From: DSFO01 sp041640715
GTDB lineage: Archaea; Thermoproteota; Thermoprotei; Gearchaeales; Gearchaeaceae
Direction of reading: 5' to 3'
Length of the DNA: 64,000 bases
Assembly (NCBI GenBank): GCA_041640715.1
Contig: JBEPZU010000005.1
Span: 1-64,000 of the forward strand
In this document: one piece after another, positions 43,544-52,497 of the stretch
Position numbering within the stretch: position 1 is the first letter of the stretch
Layout of the letters: each line of letters begins with the position of its first letter
Notes under the pieces: generated by a model
What the model was told of the DNA's origin: nothing
The model's input: only the letters and a program-made list of their open reading frames with translations
Databases searched by the model: none
Made by a program: the position numbers and the translations under genes

Positions 43544-44057
43544 CGGTCATCGTATATGCATCTTCTCCATCACTGTAATATGAGGGTATCCTATTCGTGA
43601 TAACGAAATTGAATTTTTTATAGAGGTTTATAGCAGGCTCGTTTGTGACCCTTACTTCTAAATACAATTCATCTATTTTCTTTTTCTTCAAATATTCTAT
43701 CGTTTCCTTTAGTAGTGCACTTGCAATACCTTTTCTCCTAAATTCTTCGAGTATAGCTATCGATATGAGGTGTCCTTTTTTTACCAGTGAGAAACCGAAA
43801 TTTGAAAAGCCGAACTCCGTTCGACTCATGCTGTAACCGACTATTTTTTCTTCTAAGTCTTTCTCTACTACTCCTACCAGGAATAGATCAGGGTATTCAT
43901 TGAGATGATAATAAAAATAGTCTGCGGAATAATTTTCTGGTAAACATTTTCTGTTTATTTCAATAACAGCAGGTATATCTTTTATCGTCGCTTTTCTTAT
44001 ATATATTACCTCGCTTTTCACTTTAATCATAATATACATAAGTTCATTAATAAACAT
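43530..44057 (-). CDS. N-terminal acetyltransferase, Ard1/RimI type (GNAT)
   Basis: This GNAT enzyme would acetylate protein N termini using acetyl-CoA. The acetyl-CoA motif is RRKGIASALL. The family blocks CLPENYSADYFYYHL, DELYLEVRVTNEPAINLYKK and YYSDGEDAYTM match archaeal Ard1/NatA. Several Met codons (1, 7 and 10) are possible starts; the later ones fit the family better because the core begins at YIRKAT. The 175-residue length is normal. Confidence 0.88.
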   Translation of the reverse strand: MFINELMYIMIKVKSEVIYIRKATIKDIPAVIEINRKCLPENYSADYFYYHLNEYPDLFLVGVVEKDLEEKIVGYSMSRTEFGFSNFGFSLVKKGHLISIAILEEFRRKGIASALLKETIEYLKKKKIDELYLEVRVTNEPAINLYKKFNFVITNRIPSYYSDGEDAYTMTVKLK

Positions 44058-44077
44058 TGGCTCGATGAAGGGTTTGG

Positions 44078-44168
44078 GTTAGTTAATGCTAAAATAATAA
44101 ACCGCTGGATTTCTCATATAAGAGGCGGATTCGCTTTAATTCGGACTATTTTTTAGCATTATCCTAAC
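44078..44168. repeat. 91-bp inverted repeat with nested hairpin
   Basis: GTTAG (44078-44082) and TAATGCTAAAA (44084-44094) pair with TTTTAGCATTA (44151-44161) and CTAAC (44164-44168), a 16-base-pair outer stem with one small bulge. Inside, CCGC/GCGG (44102-44105 and 44125-44128) and CTC/GAG form a second hairpin. It lies in the 158-base gap between TBP and the acetyltransferase gene. It could be a structured RNA, a MITE-like element or an attenuator. No protein is encoded. Confidence 0.5.
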
Positions 44169-44215
44169 GAATAGGAAAAAAATGGTTGCTGATCGGAGAA
44201 TTTCACTCTTTTATA

Positions 44216-44788
44216 TTAGGCTGGTTCGAATAGAACTCCTTTTTCTTTGAGCATTTTGTATACGATCTCCACCGCATTTTTAACATCTTCTTCTTTCTTG
44301 GCTCCTGTACAGACCATGTTTCCTGAGCTAAATATCAACAATACAACTCTAGGGTTCTGCAATCTAAATATTAAGCCAGGGAATTGCTCAGGTTCATACA
44401 TAGTATTTTCGAACAATAGAGCCGCTTTCTCTAAGTTAACCTCAGCATTAAGCTGAGCAGAAGCCACTATATTCTGGATTTGAATCCTAGGATTAGGAGG
44501 TAATTTTATGTTTCTTGCACTTAATTTACTTATTATATTGTCAATTGTTTTGTATACTTCCTTCTCTGAACGAGCTCCTGTACAAACCATTTTGCCTGAG
44601 CCAAAAATTAAAGTAGCTGTCTTAGGTCTATTCAATCTGAAAACTAAGCCAGGGAATTGCTCAGGTCTATATTCTACCATATCCTCCATCGTTGCAGCAA
44701 CTTTTTGTAAATCAATTCTCTCGCCAAAAGAGACAGATGCAACTACATTTTGTATCTCATACTTATATTTAGGTTTTCTAATAATCAT
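44216..44788 (-). CDS. tbp: TATA-box binding protein
   Basis: This is the basal transcription factor that binds TATA boxes with TFB. It consists of two direct repeats of about 90 residues. The first has PEQFPGLVFRLNRPKTATLI and GSGKMVCTGARSE. The second has PEQFPGLIFRLQNPRVVLLI and SSGNMVCTGAKKE. The 190-residue length is standard. TATA-like boxes occur on the minus strand 33-40 and 9-18 bases upstream. The signal peptidase gene ends upstream on the same strand. Confidence 0.96.
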   Translation of the reverse strand: MIIRKPKYKYEIQNVVASVSFGERIDLQKVAATMEDMVEYRPEQFPGLVFRLNRPKTATLIFGSGKMVCTGARSEKEVYKTIDNIISKLSARNIKLPPNPRIQIQNIVASAQLNAEVNLEKAALLFENTMYEPEQFPGLIFRLQNPRVVLLIFSSGNMVCTGAKKEEDVKNAVEIVYKMLKEKGVLFEPA

Positions 44789-44831
44789 AGAATTCCTATT
44801 TATAAATCCTCTTTAGACCTATATAAAGACC

Positions 44832-45314
44832 TTATTTTCGACGTGGTAAGAGCAAAGTTATTATCATCAGCAGAATCAAAGCTATATATAGTTGAGGAAA
44901 CTTTTGGAAGATTAAGGGAATATAACCAAAATAAGGTATTCTAAATATCACTAATCCTTTCACTTCTTTCTCATTAATATACCAAGGATCAGGAGAAGGA
45001 TTATTATCTCCTTTGGTTCTTATCATTAACGATTCATCTGTTTTAATTATCTGAATTATCCTATGTACTATCAATATGTTATTGCCAGTCCTTTGATAGA
45101 CAATTATATCTCCGACTTTCAATTCATAAGGATTCACCCCTTTAGTTATTATGATATCTCCTATCTCTAGAGTAGGTTTCATACTACTGCTTTCTACCAC
45201 AGCTAAAGGCACGTCGGTTCCTAGCACGCTTTTAATACCTATTGAAAAGAAGAAGAATAAGAAAAGCACTAGGAATATGCTCGTGATTATTTCTTTTACG
45301 GCCCTGCTAACCAA
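44832..45314 (-). CDS. Signal peptidase I, ER/archaeal type
   Basis: This membrane-bound serine protease removes Sec signal peptides. An N-terminal helix (10-27) precedes catalytic Ser44 in ESSSMKPTL. His84 (LIVHRI) takes the place of the bacterial Lys, and Asp103/Asp109 lie in KGDNNPSPDP, the S-H-D arrangement of the SEC11 class. A second hydrophobic helix closes the protein. It overlaps the membrane-bound HTH regulator gene by eight bases, so the regulator and peptidase are made together. Confidence 0.9.
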   Translation of the reverse strand: MVSRAVKEIITSIFLVLFLFFFFSIGIKSVLGTDVPLAVVESSSMKPTLEIGDIIITKGVNPYELKVGDIIVYQRTGNNILIVHRIIQIIKTDESLMIRTKGDNNPSPDPWYINEKEVKGLVIFRIPYFGYIPLIFQKFPQLYIALILLMIITLLLPRRK

Positions 45315-45825
45315 TCCTCTTCCCCCTCAGCGTATAATATAGATAAGTCAATCCCAGACTTAAAAGCGTAAGGAATATCAGAAGTCTCTCTATTACTAAA
45401 AAATTTTTATCAAACAAACCTAATGCATGACCATAGCCTATGATTAATGCTGAAAAAATCATTACGATGGGTACTAAGAAGCTAGCCCCTTTAAAACGTT
45501 TCACCACCTTAACAGTTTCCTCCTTTTTTTCAAACATTTCTATTGGTTCTTGAAGAGACATCGCTTTTTCTATAGAATAAAGTAAATTGTTACAAAATCT
45601 AGTCGATGAATAACCATATGCTCTCTCGTTTTCGAGGTATTTCCTTTCTACCAATCCATTCTCTAGAAGGATCCTTAGATGCTTATCTATAGTCTTCTTA
45701 TCTTTAGATATTTTCTCAGAAATTTCTTGTACTGTGAGGAATCTAGCAGATGAATTCAGCAATTTGAGTATCTCATATCTCGTTTCCTCGGATATTATTT
45801 CTAAGATTTTCCTAGCATCCTTCAC
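45307..45825 (-). CDS. Membrane-anchored ArsR-type transcription regulator
   Basis: Residues 1-75 form a winged helix of ArsR type (EETRYEILKLLNSSARFLTV, then KDKKTIDKHLRILLENGLVE and the wing ERAYGYSS). Two membrane helices follow at about 114-135 and 144-165. DNA-binding proteins anchored in this way sense membrane or envelope state in archaea. It is co-transcribed with signal peptidase, and its divergent neighbour encodes a membrane protein; repeats at 45877-45913 between them may be its operator. Confidence 0.75.
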   Translation of the reverse strand: MKDARKILEIISEETRYEILKLLNSSARFLTVQEISEKISKDKKTIDKHLRILLENGLVERKYLENERAYGYSSTRFCNNLLYSIEKAMSLQEPIEMFEKKEETVKVVKRFKGASFLVPIVMIFSALIIGYGHALGLFDKNFLVIERLLIFLTLLSLGLTYLYYTLRGKRIG

Positions 45826-45876
45826 AAAATTTCTTTATTATTTACTTATTAATTATTATAATCTTATCTTCTTATC

Positions 45877-45913
45877 GAGAGTAGTAAGTTCTCCTCGAAA
45901 TCAGTAAGTTACT
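45877..45913. promoter_or_regulatory. Candidate operator with AGTAAGTT repeats
   Basis: AGTAAGTT occurs at 45883-45890 and again at 45903-45910, exactly 20 bases (two helical turns) apart. The second copy extends to the near-perfect palindrome AGTAAGTTACT. The first lies inside a GAGA/TCTC dyad (45877-45893). The site lies between the divergent HTH regulator (starts 45825) and the gene at 45965. Autoregulation by the ArsR-type protein is an inference. Confidence 0.45.
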
Positions 45914-45964
45914 CATACTTAATCCCCTTAAAAGAAGCATATTCTATTAATAAGGAGTCTCTTT

Positions 45965-46543
45965 TTGAGTAGAATTAAAAATTTATTTAAGTTTTCTTTA
46001 AAACTACATATGAAAAAAATAATTTTAGCATTAATTATATTATTAATATTATTTATTCTACCGCTTCTAGGTATATTCTTAATTATTTTTTATTTAATTT
46101 ATATTATGCATCAAAAAAATCGACAAAGAAGTTCTAAAAAATTTCTAAAAAATAATATTAAGAATATAAAATTATTTATTGAAAATATTTTTACAAAGAA
46201 TTTTAGTAAAATTTATTTTGAAAACAAAATAGAAGTCTATAGACTTGATAAATATATAATTGCTCTAAAACAAGGAATAAGATGGTATTTTATTGTTGTT
46301 TTGAAGATCAATAAGTCCGAAATTGGTGATTTAAACTTGCCTTTAGAGGGGGTTTATTTTATGAAAGGTCTTAATATTAATGCAGTGATAATAAAGGAGA
46401 GTTTCTTCAGTTTTAAACTTTCAAGTTCTCTGATAAAGGCTAAAGTTTCTAGTTTAGCTAATAAAATAGAAATCATTAATTCCTATTTAAGTAGTAGAGG
46501 AATAGAATCTGAGCTCGTCGAAGCTAACGCTTTACTATGGTAG
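45965..46543 (+). CDS. Unknown membrane-anchored protein (first gene of HerA-like/RadA operon)
   Basis: The 192-residue protein starts with TTG and has one long hydrophobic segment (about 17-47, KIILALIILLILFILPLLGI). A basic region and a soluble domain of about 140 residues follow, with strands IEVYRLDKYIIALKQ and WYFIVVLKIN and helices at the end. No family is recognised. Its end overlaps the next gene by seven bases, so it is the membrane partner of the ATPase-like pair downstream. Confidence 0.55.
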   Translation: MSRIKNLFKFSLKLHMKKIILALIILLILFILPLLGIFLIIFYLIYIMHQKNRQRSSKKFLKNNIKNIKLFIENIFTKNFSKIYFENKIEVYRLDKYIIALKQGIRWYFIVVLKINKSEIGDLNLPLEGVYFMKGLNINAVIIKESFFSFKLSSSLIKAKVSSLANKIEIINSYLSSRGIESELVEANALLW

Positions 46544-47691
46544 CTACGGATTCCTTTTTGATAATCGGTGATATTTTAAGCAGACCTATATTAATTAAGC
46601 AACTAATGAAATCTATCTGCGATGAAGCTTTACTGATAATAGACTGTACTGGTATTCTATCCAAGATTTTAGATTTGCCTAAGCTTGAACTTCCAACTCA
46701 GAGACTTACCTTTGAATTTCTTAAAGATTCTAAGTCCATTTTAACAGAAGCCATATTTTCTCAAATAAACTTCACATCTCATGAAAAGTTGCATCTAAGA
46801 GAAGCATTGAACAAGTTATTTGCAGATGAAATAAGCATAAATAATCTGTTGAATAGGTTGGCTTCTTCTTCGAATCCATTTATTCATTCGCCCTTGGATT
46901 TGATCTCCATTGAAGGATTGATTTTCAGTCTTCAGGAATTTTCAGAAATAGATCAATGTATAAATACAACAGGCCCCTCATTGTATGATTTGGTTGCAGA
47001 AAAGGAAAATCTCATAATAGATTTGTCAAAGATCTGTTCAACCAAGGCCCGTAAATTATTAGCAATCATGATTCTCATTGAAACCTACTCCAACAAAAAT
47101 CCTTTCACGAGATTCCACATATTTGTAGAAGGCCCTGAAGGATCTTCTTTATTGAGCAATCATCGTGCTAGCGATTTCTATTTTGAGCTCATCGACCGTT
47201 TAATCCTTAATGATGTAGTGGTTTACTTTACGGCCAATCACGGTGAATTGGATCCAAGAATAATTTCTAGATTCAAGACTGTTTACCTAATCAAACATGA
47301 TGGAGTTTTCTGTTTTCCTGGTACAGAAATTTTATCTTATAAAGTTGGAGTTGATATGATGAAACTTAAGCTCGAGGATGAAGAAATTTTATTAATAGAA
47401 AGACCTTCTAAGCCTTTTAATTATGCTACTAATAAAAGCATACTAGAAATGCTCTACGGAGATCTAAGTGACTTGATCGCTGATTTAATTCAAAGCATGG
47501 AGAATAATATGATAAGCAAAAAAGAATTCAAGAATCTAGCTCTATCCTTAGGCTATTTTAAAGAATCTGACGAATTACTAGATAAATTAATCAGTGGTGG
47601 CCTTATAGAAGAGAGGATCGTAGGAGGCATCAAAAAATTATCTCCAACCTCTAAAGGTCTATTCCTCGCAAAACTTCATAAGTTTAAATGA
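46537..47691 (+). CDS. HerA/FtsK-superfamily-like protein lacking Walker A
   Basis: The 384 residues follow the layout of HerA/VirB4-like ATPases. An early strand, ALLIIDCTGI, stands where a first conserved Asp strand is usual. LIIDLSKICSTKARKLLAIM matches the conserved central strand, FHIFVEGPEG stands where Walker B is expected, and DVVVYFTANHGELDPRIIS recalls the late sensor region. No GxxxxGKS/T is present. A winged-helix domain forms the last 70 residues. I infer a non-hydrolysing relative of the superfamily. It overlaps the RadA paralogue gene by four bases, which probably supplies ATPase activity. Confidence 0.5.
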   Translation: MVATDSFLIIGDILSRPILIKQLMKSICDEALLIIDCTGILSKILDLPKLELPTQRLTFEFLKDSKSILTEAIFSQINFTSHEKLHLREALNKLFADEISINNLLNRLASSSNPFIHSPLDLISIEGLIFSLQEFSEIDQCINTTGPSLYDLVAEKENLIIDLSKICSTKARKLLAIMILIETYSNKNPFTRFHIFVEGPEGSSLLSNHRASDFYFELIDRLILNDVVVYFTANHGELDPRIISRFKTVYLIKHDGVFCFPGTEILSYKVGVDMMKLKLEDEEILLIERPSKPFNYATNKSILEMLYGDLSDLIADLIQSMENNMISKKEFKNLALSLGYFKESDELLDKLISGGLIEERIVGGIKKLSPTSKGLFLAKLHKFK

Positions 47692-48401
47692 AGATCTCTA
47701 CAGGAGTTAGTAGCTTAGATAAGTTGTTGAGCGGGGGGATTGATAGTGGAGCAATAACCCAGATTTTTGGAGGTTTTGGTACAGGCAAGAGCACTTTAGC
47801 TCAACAGCTATGCATAACTTCTCAATTAGATATCCCTGTAACCAATACGACTCCTTCTTCAATTTTCATTGATAGTGAGGGATCTTTTAATCCTACTAAG
47901 CTTATGAAGATCGCTACTAGATTCGGTCTAGATCCAATTATATCTTTAAAGAGAATACTCTATAAGAGGGTTTGGAATCTTGAAGAACAAGGAATAACCT
48001 TGAAAATTGTCCAAGATTATCTAAGAAAATTTAAGGTTAGATTGATCGTAATAGATAACATATCTACGCATATTAGAGGAGAGTTCAATCAAGATCTTCT
48101 CATCATAAGGCAAAAAGTGCTTGAATCACATTTAAGAACCCTTCTAGATATTTGTGTAGATTATGATATAGCTGGAGTTATAACGAATCAGGTTACTAGC
48201 GGTCCAGTGGGCATCGAAGAAAAATTCTCAGAAAAACCCGTAGGGGGTAATGTTATATCCAAATACTGTAAGGTTTCCTTGAGATTTATCAGATTTAAAG
48301 ATAAAAGGTATGCTGAAATTTTTGAAGGATTCGAAGAAACTTCTGATGTAGCCTTTTTTTCTATAAAGGATGATGGAATTCACGACGTAACTCTTAAATA
48401 A
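47688..48401 (+). CDS. RadA paralogue (RadB/aRadC-like ATPase)
   Basis: This is a RecA-core protein of 237 residues without the N-terminal HhH domain of RadA. Walker A is GGFGTGKST at 28-36, after STGVSSLDKLLSGGID. Walker B is LIVIDNIS. VITNQVTSGP fits the L2/sensor region and PVGGNVISKYCKVSLRF is typical of RadA relatives. Paralogues of this kind assist RadA in recombination or act in transport systems. Its start overlaps the HerA-like gene by four bases. Confidence 0.85.
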   Translation: MKISTGVSSLDKLLSGGIDSGAITQIFGGFGTGKSTLAQQLCITSQLDIPVTNTTPSSIFIDSEGSFNPTKLMKIATRFGLDPIISLKRILYKRVWNLEEQGITLKIVQDYLRKFKVRLIVIDNISTHIRGEFNQDLLIIRQKVLESHLRTLLDICVDYDIAGVITNQVTSGPVGIEEKFSEKPVGGNVISKYCKVSLRFIRFKDKRYAEIFEGFEETSDVAFFSIKDDGIHDVTLK

Positions 48402-48423
48402 AATTAAGGAAGTATATTTAAGG

Positions 48424-48825
48424 ATGGTTTTGGAGACCGTATTAAAATATATAGATGCTTTGAATAGTTTCGATGTAAAATTCGAAGGTGCTGAAGCTTT
48501 AGTGGTACCCTATGAAGGTATTAAAAAGATTGATACAAACGATATTAAATCGTTAATAAAGAGTAAAAAAACTAAAAAACTAGATAATAAAAGGAAAAAA
48601 TTACTTAAAGAGATAACACAAATTTTAATTAATAATAAGTTAAACTTCAAGATAATATTCGAGAAGGATCCTATTCTTAAGTTCGAATTAGACAAGTATA
48701 TTGTAATCACAGAAGATACCATTAAGATATTTGGTTTTAAGAGTAAAACTGAACATCCTTTAGATATAATATACGATAAACTAGCAGAGATGGCAGATTG
48801 CTATTTCTACAAGCCTGTTCGATAG
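48424..48825 (+). CDS. Unknown lysine-rich protein
   Basis: The protein has 133 residues. The first half is alpha/beta (KYIDALNSFDVKFEGAEALV), a very basic middle follows (KSKKTKKLDNKRKKLLKEI), and the end is predicted strand-helix (IVITEDTIKIFG, PLDIIYDKLAEMADCY). There is no known motif. It lies 22 bases after the RadA paralogue and 30 bases before the large repeat protein, probably in one operon. Confidence 0.5.
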   Translation: MVLETVLKYIDALNSFDVKFEGAEALVVPYEGIKKIDTNDIKSLIKSKKTKKLDNKRKKLLKEITQILINNKLNFKIIFEKDPILKFELDKYIVITEDTIKIFGFKSKTEHPLDIIYDKLAEMADCYFYKPVR

Positions 48826-48855
48826 ACTTATAAGTTAACGGAGTTATAATTCTTT

Positions 48856-51800
48856 ATGCTTAAACTTAAACTTATAATCGTTTTGGTATTAACAATCCTT
48901 GGTTTATCTGTTATCTTTTATTATCTCCCCGATATTGGTTACTTCATTTTATACAAAGATCCTACCATAGAATTGGTGGATCTAAGAGGAAAAAGCATAG
49001 AGGGCGATACGATTAATTTCCTTGCTAAATTGAAGGTAATAAATAACGCCGCTATTTCAGTATATTTGAAATCAGCATCTTTCGAAATATATTATAAAGA
49101 TAATTTAATAGGTACAGGTTCGATTGAGGATCAGATATATCTTCCTAGCTCTACTCCTATAGTTATCGATATTACTGTGAAAAGCCGAAGAGAATCGTTA
49201 GATAATGTAATCGTTGATCTTCTTACACGTCTTTCATTGAAGGTAGATTATAAAGTTAATGCCTTAGTTTCAGCTAGCTTCTTATTCCTATCCTTTGAGA
49301 AAACCGTAAACCTTTCAGGCAAGTACACATTATCTCTAAGCCAATTCGTTACTAATATAGCCTGGAACGTTTCATTAAAAAAGATTCAGATTATAGGAGG
49401 GACCAATGAAACGTTAGAAATTTTAGCTGAAGTGATGGCTACTAATCTCTCTACGCTCGATGTTACTGTGAGAAGCTCTGATATTTCAGTATACTATAAA
49501 GACAAATTGCTGGGCAAAGGAAGATTGACAAACGAATTCACCATAGGTAAAGGAGAAAGTAAGTCTGTATCTGTATATATAAGTATCGTAAACAAAGATT
49601 TGCTCAAAGAAGCCATACAGGAATTGGTGAGGGATCATTCTACATTTGTCACTTACAGAGCAGATCTAAGAGTTTTTTCTCCCTTATATCTAGTAGAAGC
49701 TGACTATACAATCACAGGAAGACAAGAATATTCAATTGAAGATGTCATTAACCAAATAAACATAGATAAAATAATCGCAGATGAAAATAACGTTTATGTT
49801 CTAGCAAGCTTTAACAATTCATTAGGTATTGAATTTTTTGTAAATAAAGTTAAAGGACCTGTTTATCTTAATAATACCATTATAGGTTTTATAGATTCTG
49901 AGCTAAACTTGAATTTAATGCCCAATGTGAAAAATACCTTTGTAGTACCAGTAAATCTTAATAAAGAAAATTTAATTGATGCTATAAAGACTTTAATAGA
50001 AAAAAGAAGCGTATCTCCTTACGCTAACTTGGAAGTATCAATAAATCTCTTCGATTTCTCTGTGACTGTAGATATTCAAGTTCAAAGAAAGATAAATTTA
50101 AATTTTGAGCTGGGTTCCTCTTTATCCAGTGTTAGATATATTTCTTCGAACATCATAGAAGCCGAAGTTCAATTATTGGTAAGCTCAGAAGATAACATAC
50201 AAGCTAATATAAAAATAACCAATGCAGTTTTTGATGTCTATCTTAACGGCAATAAAATAGGGAGAGGCTTATTAACTGAAGAGCTTTCTTTGGCTTTGAA
50301 CGAACCAACTCAATTAAGAATTCGACTGATCCTAAATCAGAATAGCTTAAGCGATGTAATATCTGCAATTTTGAACGGTAGATTAACGAATATTCAGCTT
50401 AAGGAACCATTCTTTGGCATCGAATTTGCTAATGTATTTGTAGAAATACAATTGGCCGATGCTCTAGATGTTGCCGTTTCTCCAATCAATCTTGATATTA
50501 ATATATACGATGGTCAAATAATAGAGGTAAAAGGAACAAATTATGAAAGAACTTTAGCGCTAAGAGTTTCAGCATTTGTTAGCGTTTCGAATGTTTACAA
50601 TTTACCTGTTTATATATCATCGCTTAACTTTAAGGTCAAAGAAAGTGAGCTAGGGTACATTGGAGAAATGCGGATAAATAGTCCGTTAATTCTTTATTTA
50701 AATTCAAGCTTTAAAGGCGATTTCGATTTAGAATTCGATAAAGATAAGCTTACTAGCATAATAAACAAAGCTATTGAGAAAGGAAATGTGAGGATAATAA
50801 TGGAAAATATAACAGGTCAAGCTAAGTTTTTAGATTCTTCTTTTGTATTTAATCTTGAAAAGAATTTTATTTTAGATGTACCTACGCCGATTTCCTTGAA
50901 AGGCACAAATGTTAGGGTGATAAGCGTAACCATAGGCAATTCACCTAAATCCTTTGTAGTAACAACCAGTTTTACAGTCATGATAGAGGGAATTTCTATA
51001 AGAAACATAGATCTCATAGATGCTAGTGCTCAAATTTATGTGGATAATACATTACTTGGTACAGTTAGGTTGCCTATTAATCAAAGACTCTTGTCATCGA
51101 CTTTCAATTATGGAGGTGAGGTTAACTTATTAGTTAACGATCAAGGCGCTAATAAGATCGCTAAATATATTTTACAACAGAAACCAATTCCTCTTATCGT
51201 TAAGAACATTAATGTGACCGTTAGATTGATAAATGAGCTTTATGCCTTGACTTTGCCTGCTACTACTTCCTTCGATATATCAGTGCTACCTCAGTTGCTT
51301 ATTAAAGTAACAAACTTTGTAATCAAACCTCCTGGCAATCTAGTGGAAGCTGAAGTGGAAGTCTTCTCCTCTGTTTTCAATCTTCAAATCACTAATATAG
51401 GTGAAATAAGAGCCAAGGTTTATGATATTAATGACGTATACCTAGGTTTTGCTAGAATTATCTCAATATATACTTCACCTGGTCTTTTATTCAAAGGGAT
51501 TGCTGAACTTCAATTAACCCAAGAAGGTCTTAACGCATTAGCCAAAACCGTAATGCTGAGCGATGCAATTTCACTTTTCTTCAAAGAGTTTAGGTTCTCT
51601 GCTACAGTTAATGGGGTGAACATAGCTTTCGATAGCAATGAAATTTATCTTATACAACTCTCTACCAATTTTAGATATGATTATAATTTCATGATAACAG
51701 ACATAAATGCGCTTCCTCCTGGTACTATATTTCCTATAACCGCTACTGTTGATTATCAAATAGTTAACGGTTTAAACGCACCCTTCAAGGTTTTGAGTGC

Positions 51801-52497
51801 TACTATGGATATTTATAACACTGCTGATGAATACTTAGGTAAAGGCAATGTAAAGGGTCCTATTGAGATTAATGAAATGAGTGGTAGAGTAACTATTGAA
51901 GCAAACTTCACTCTAAATCCAGATAAGGCGGCTTGGTTTGCTTCCCAAGTGGTCAATCATGGCAAAGTAGTCTTCAAGCTGAGCAACATAATGGCTACTG
52001 TTCAAATTTATGATTACATCATTAACGTGCCTATAAAAGGTTTAACCCATGAGTATGTAACAACTCCTATAAACGTCGATGTAACAAGAATTATCATAAC
52101 AGGAATATCCTTTAATGGGATCTCGGCTGTTGCAGAAGTAAGAGTTAATAATCCGTTTAAGTTCCCTGTATACATTACATACATACAGAATAGCAACAGA
52201 ACGATAACCTTTGATATATATGAATCCCAAAGAGAAGCGCATCCTGGATTTTATATTGGGTACGGCTGGTACGCTAATCAACAACTAGTGGGCGGTAAAA
52301 GCATAGCGATACTTTATCCAGTAAATGTAGTAGTGGTTAACTGGCTACACCTAGTATCACCTCCTCACGGGAGTCTTATTCCTCCTCGTACTCAAATATA
52401 CGTTGATGCTCTTAACGGCAAAGCGGGAATGAAGATCTACGATCTCTATTTTACCTTCACTTTTGAAAAGAGAGAGATATTTGTTCGCTATCCTTAG
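48856..52497 (+). CDS. Giant membrane-anchored LEA_2/WHy-like repeat protein
   Basis: This 1213-residue protein has one N-terminal membrane helix (about 4-25, KLIIVLVLTILGLSVIFYYL). About nine repeats of 110-140 residues follow. Each has the same order: an Asn-containing strand (KVINNAAISVYLKSASFEIY), a turn with YYKDNLIGTGSI or a variant (YYKDKLLGKGRL, YLNGNKIGRGLL), a hydrophilic strand pair, and a short helix. This is the LEA14/WHy (LEA_2) pattern. Single LEA_2 domains are known in archaea; this many in one chain is unusual. The repeats probably lie outside the membrane. The gene ends immediately before PRPP synthetase. The function is unknown; a surface spacer or envelope-spanning lipid or solute conduit is possible. 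Confidence 0.7.
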   Translation: MLKLKLIIVLVLTILGLSVIFYYLPDIGYFILYKDPTIELVDLRGKSIEGDTINFLAKLKVINNAAISVYLKSASFEIYYKDNLIGTGSIEDQIYLPSSTPIVIDITVKSRRESLDNVIVDLLTRLSLKVDYKVNALVSASFLFLSFEKTVNLSGKYTLSLSQFVTNIAWNVSLKKIQIIGGTNETLEILAEVMATNLSTLDVTVRSSDISVYYKDKLLGKGRLTNEFTIGKGESKSVSVYISIVNKDLLKEAIQELVRDHSTFVTYRADLRVFSPLYLVEADYTITGRQEYSIEDVINQINIDKIIADENNVYVLASFNNSLGIEFFVNKVKGPVYLNNTIIGFIDSELNLNLMPNVKNTFVVPVNLNKENLIDAIKTLIEKRSVSPYANLEVSINLFDFSVTVDIQVQRKINLNFELGSSLSSVRYISSNIIEAEVQLLVSSEDNIQANIKITNAVFDVYLNGNKIGRGLLTEELSLALNEPTQLRIRLILNQNSLSDVISAILNGRLTNIQLKEPFFGIEFANVFVEIQLADALDVAVSPINLDINIYDGQIIEVKGTNYERTLALRVSAFVSVSNVYNLPVYISSLNFKVKESELGYIGEMRINSPLILYLNSSFKGDFDLEFDKDKLTSIINKAIEKGNVRIIMENITGQAKFLDSSFVFNLEKNFILDVPTPISLKGTNVRVISVTIGNSPKSFVVTTSFTVMIEGISIRNIDLIDASAQIYVDNTLLGTVRLPINQRLLSSTFNYGGEVNLLVNDQGANKIAKYILQQKPIPLIVKNINVTVRLINELYALTLPATTSFDISVLPQLLIKVTNFVIKPPGNLVEAEVEVFSSVFNLQITNIGEIRAKVYDINDVYLGFARIISIYTSPGLLFKGIAELQLTQEGLNALAKTVMLSDAISLFFKEFRFSATVNGVNIAFDSNEIYLIQLSTNFRYDYNFMITDINALPPGTIFPITATVDYQIVNGLNAPFKVLSATMDIYNTADEYLGKGNVKGPIEINEMSGRVTIEANFTLNPDKAAWFASQVVNHGKVVFKLSNIMATVQIYDYIINVPIKGLTHEYVTTPINVDVTRIIITGISFNGISAVAEVRVNNPFKFPVYITYIQNSNRTITFDIYESQREAHPGFYIGYGWYANQQLVGGKSIAILYPVNVVVVNWLHLVSPPHGSLIPPRTQIYVDALNGKAGMKIYDLYFTFTFEKREIFVRYP

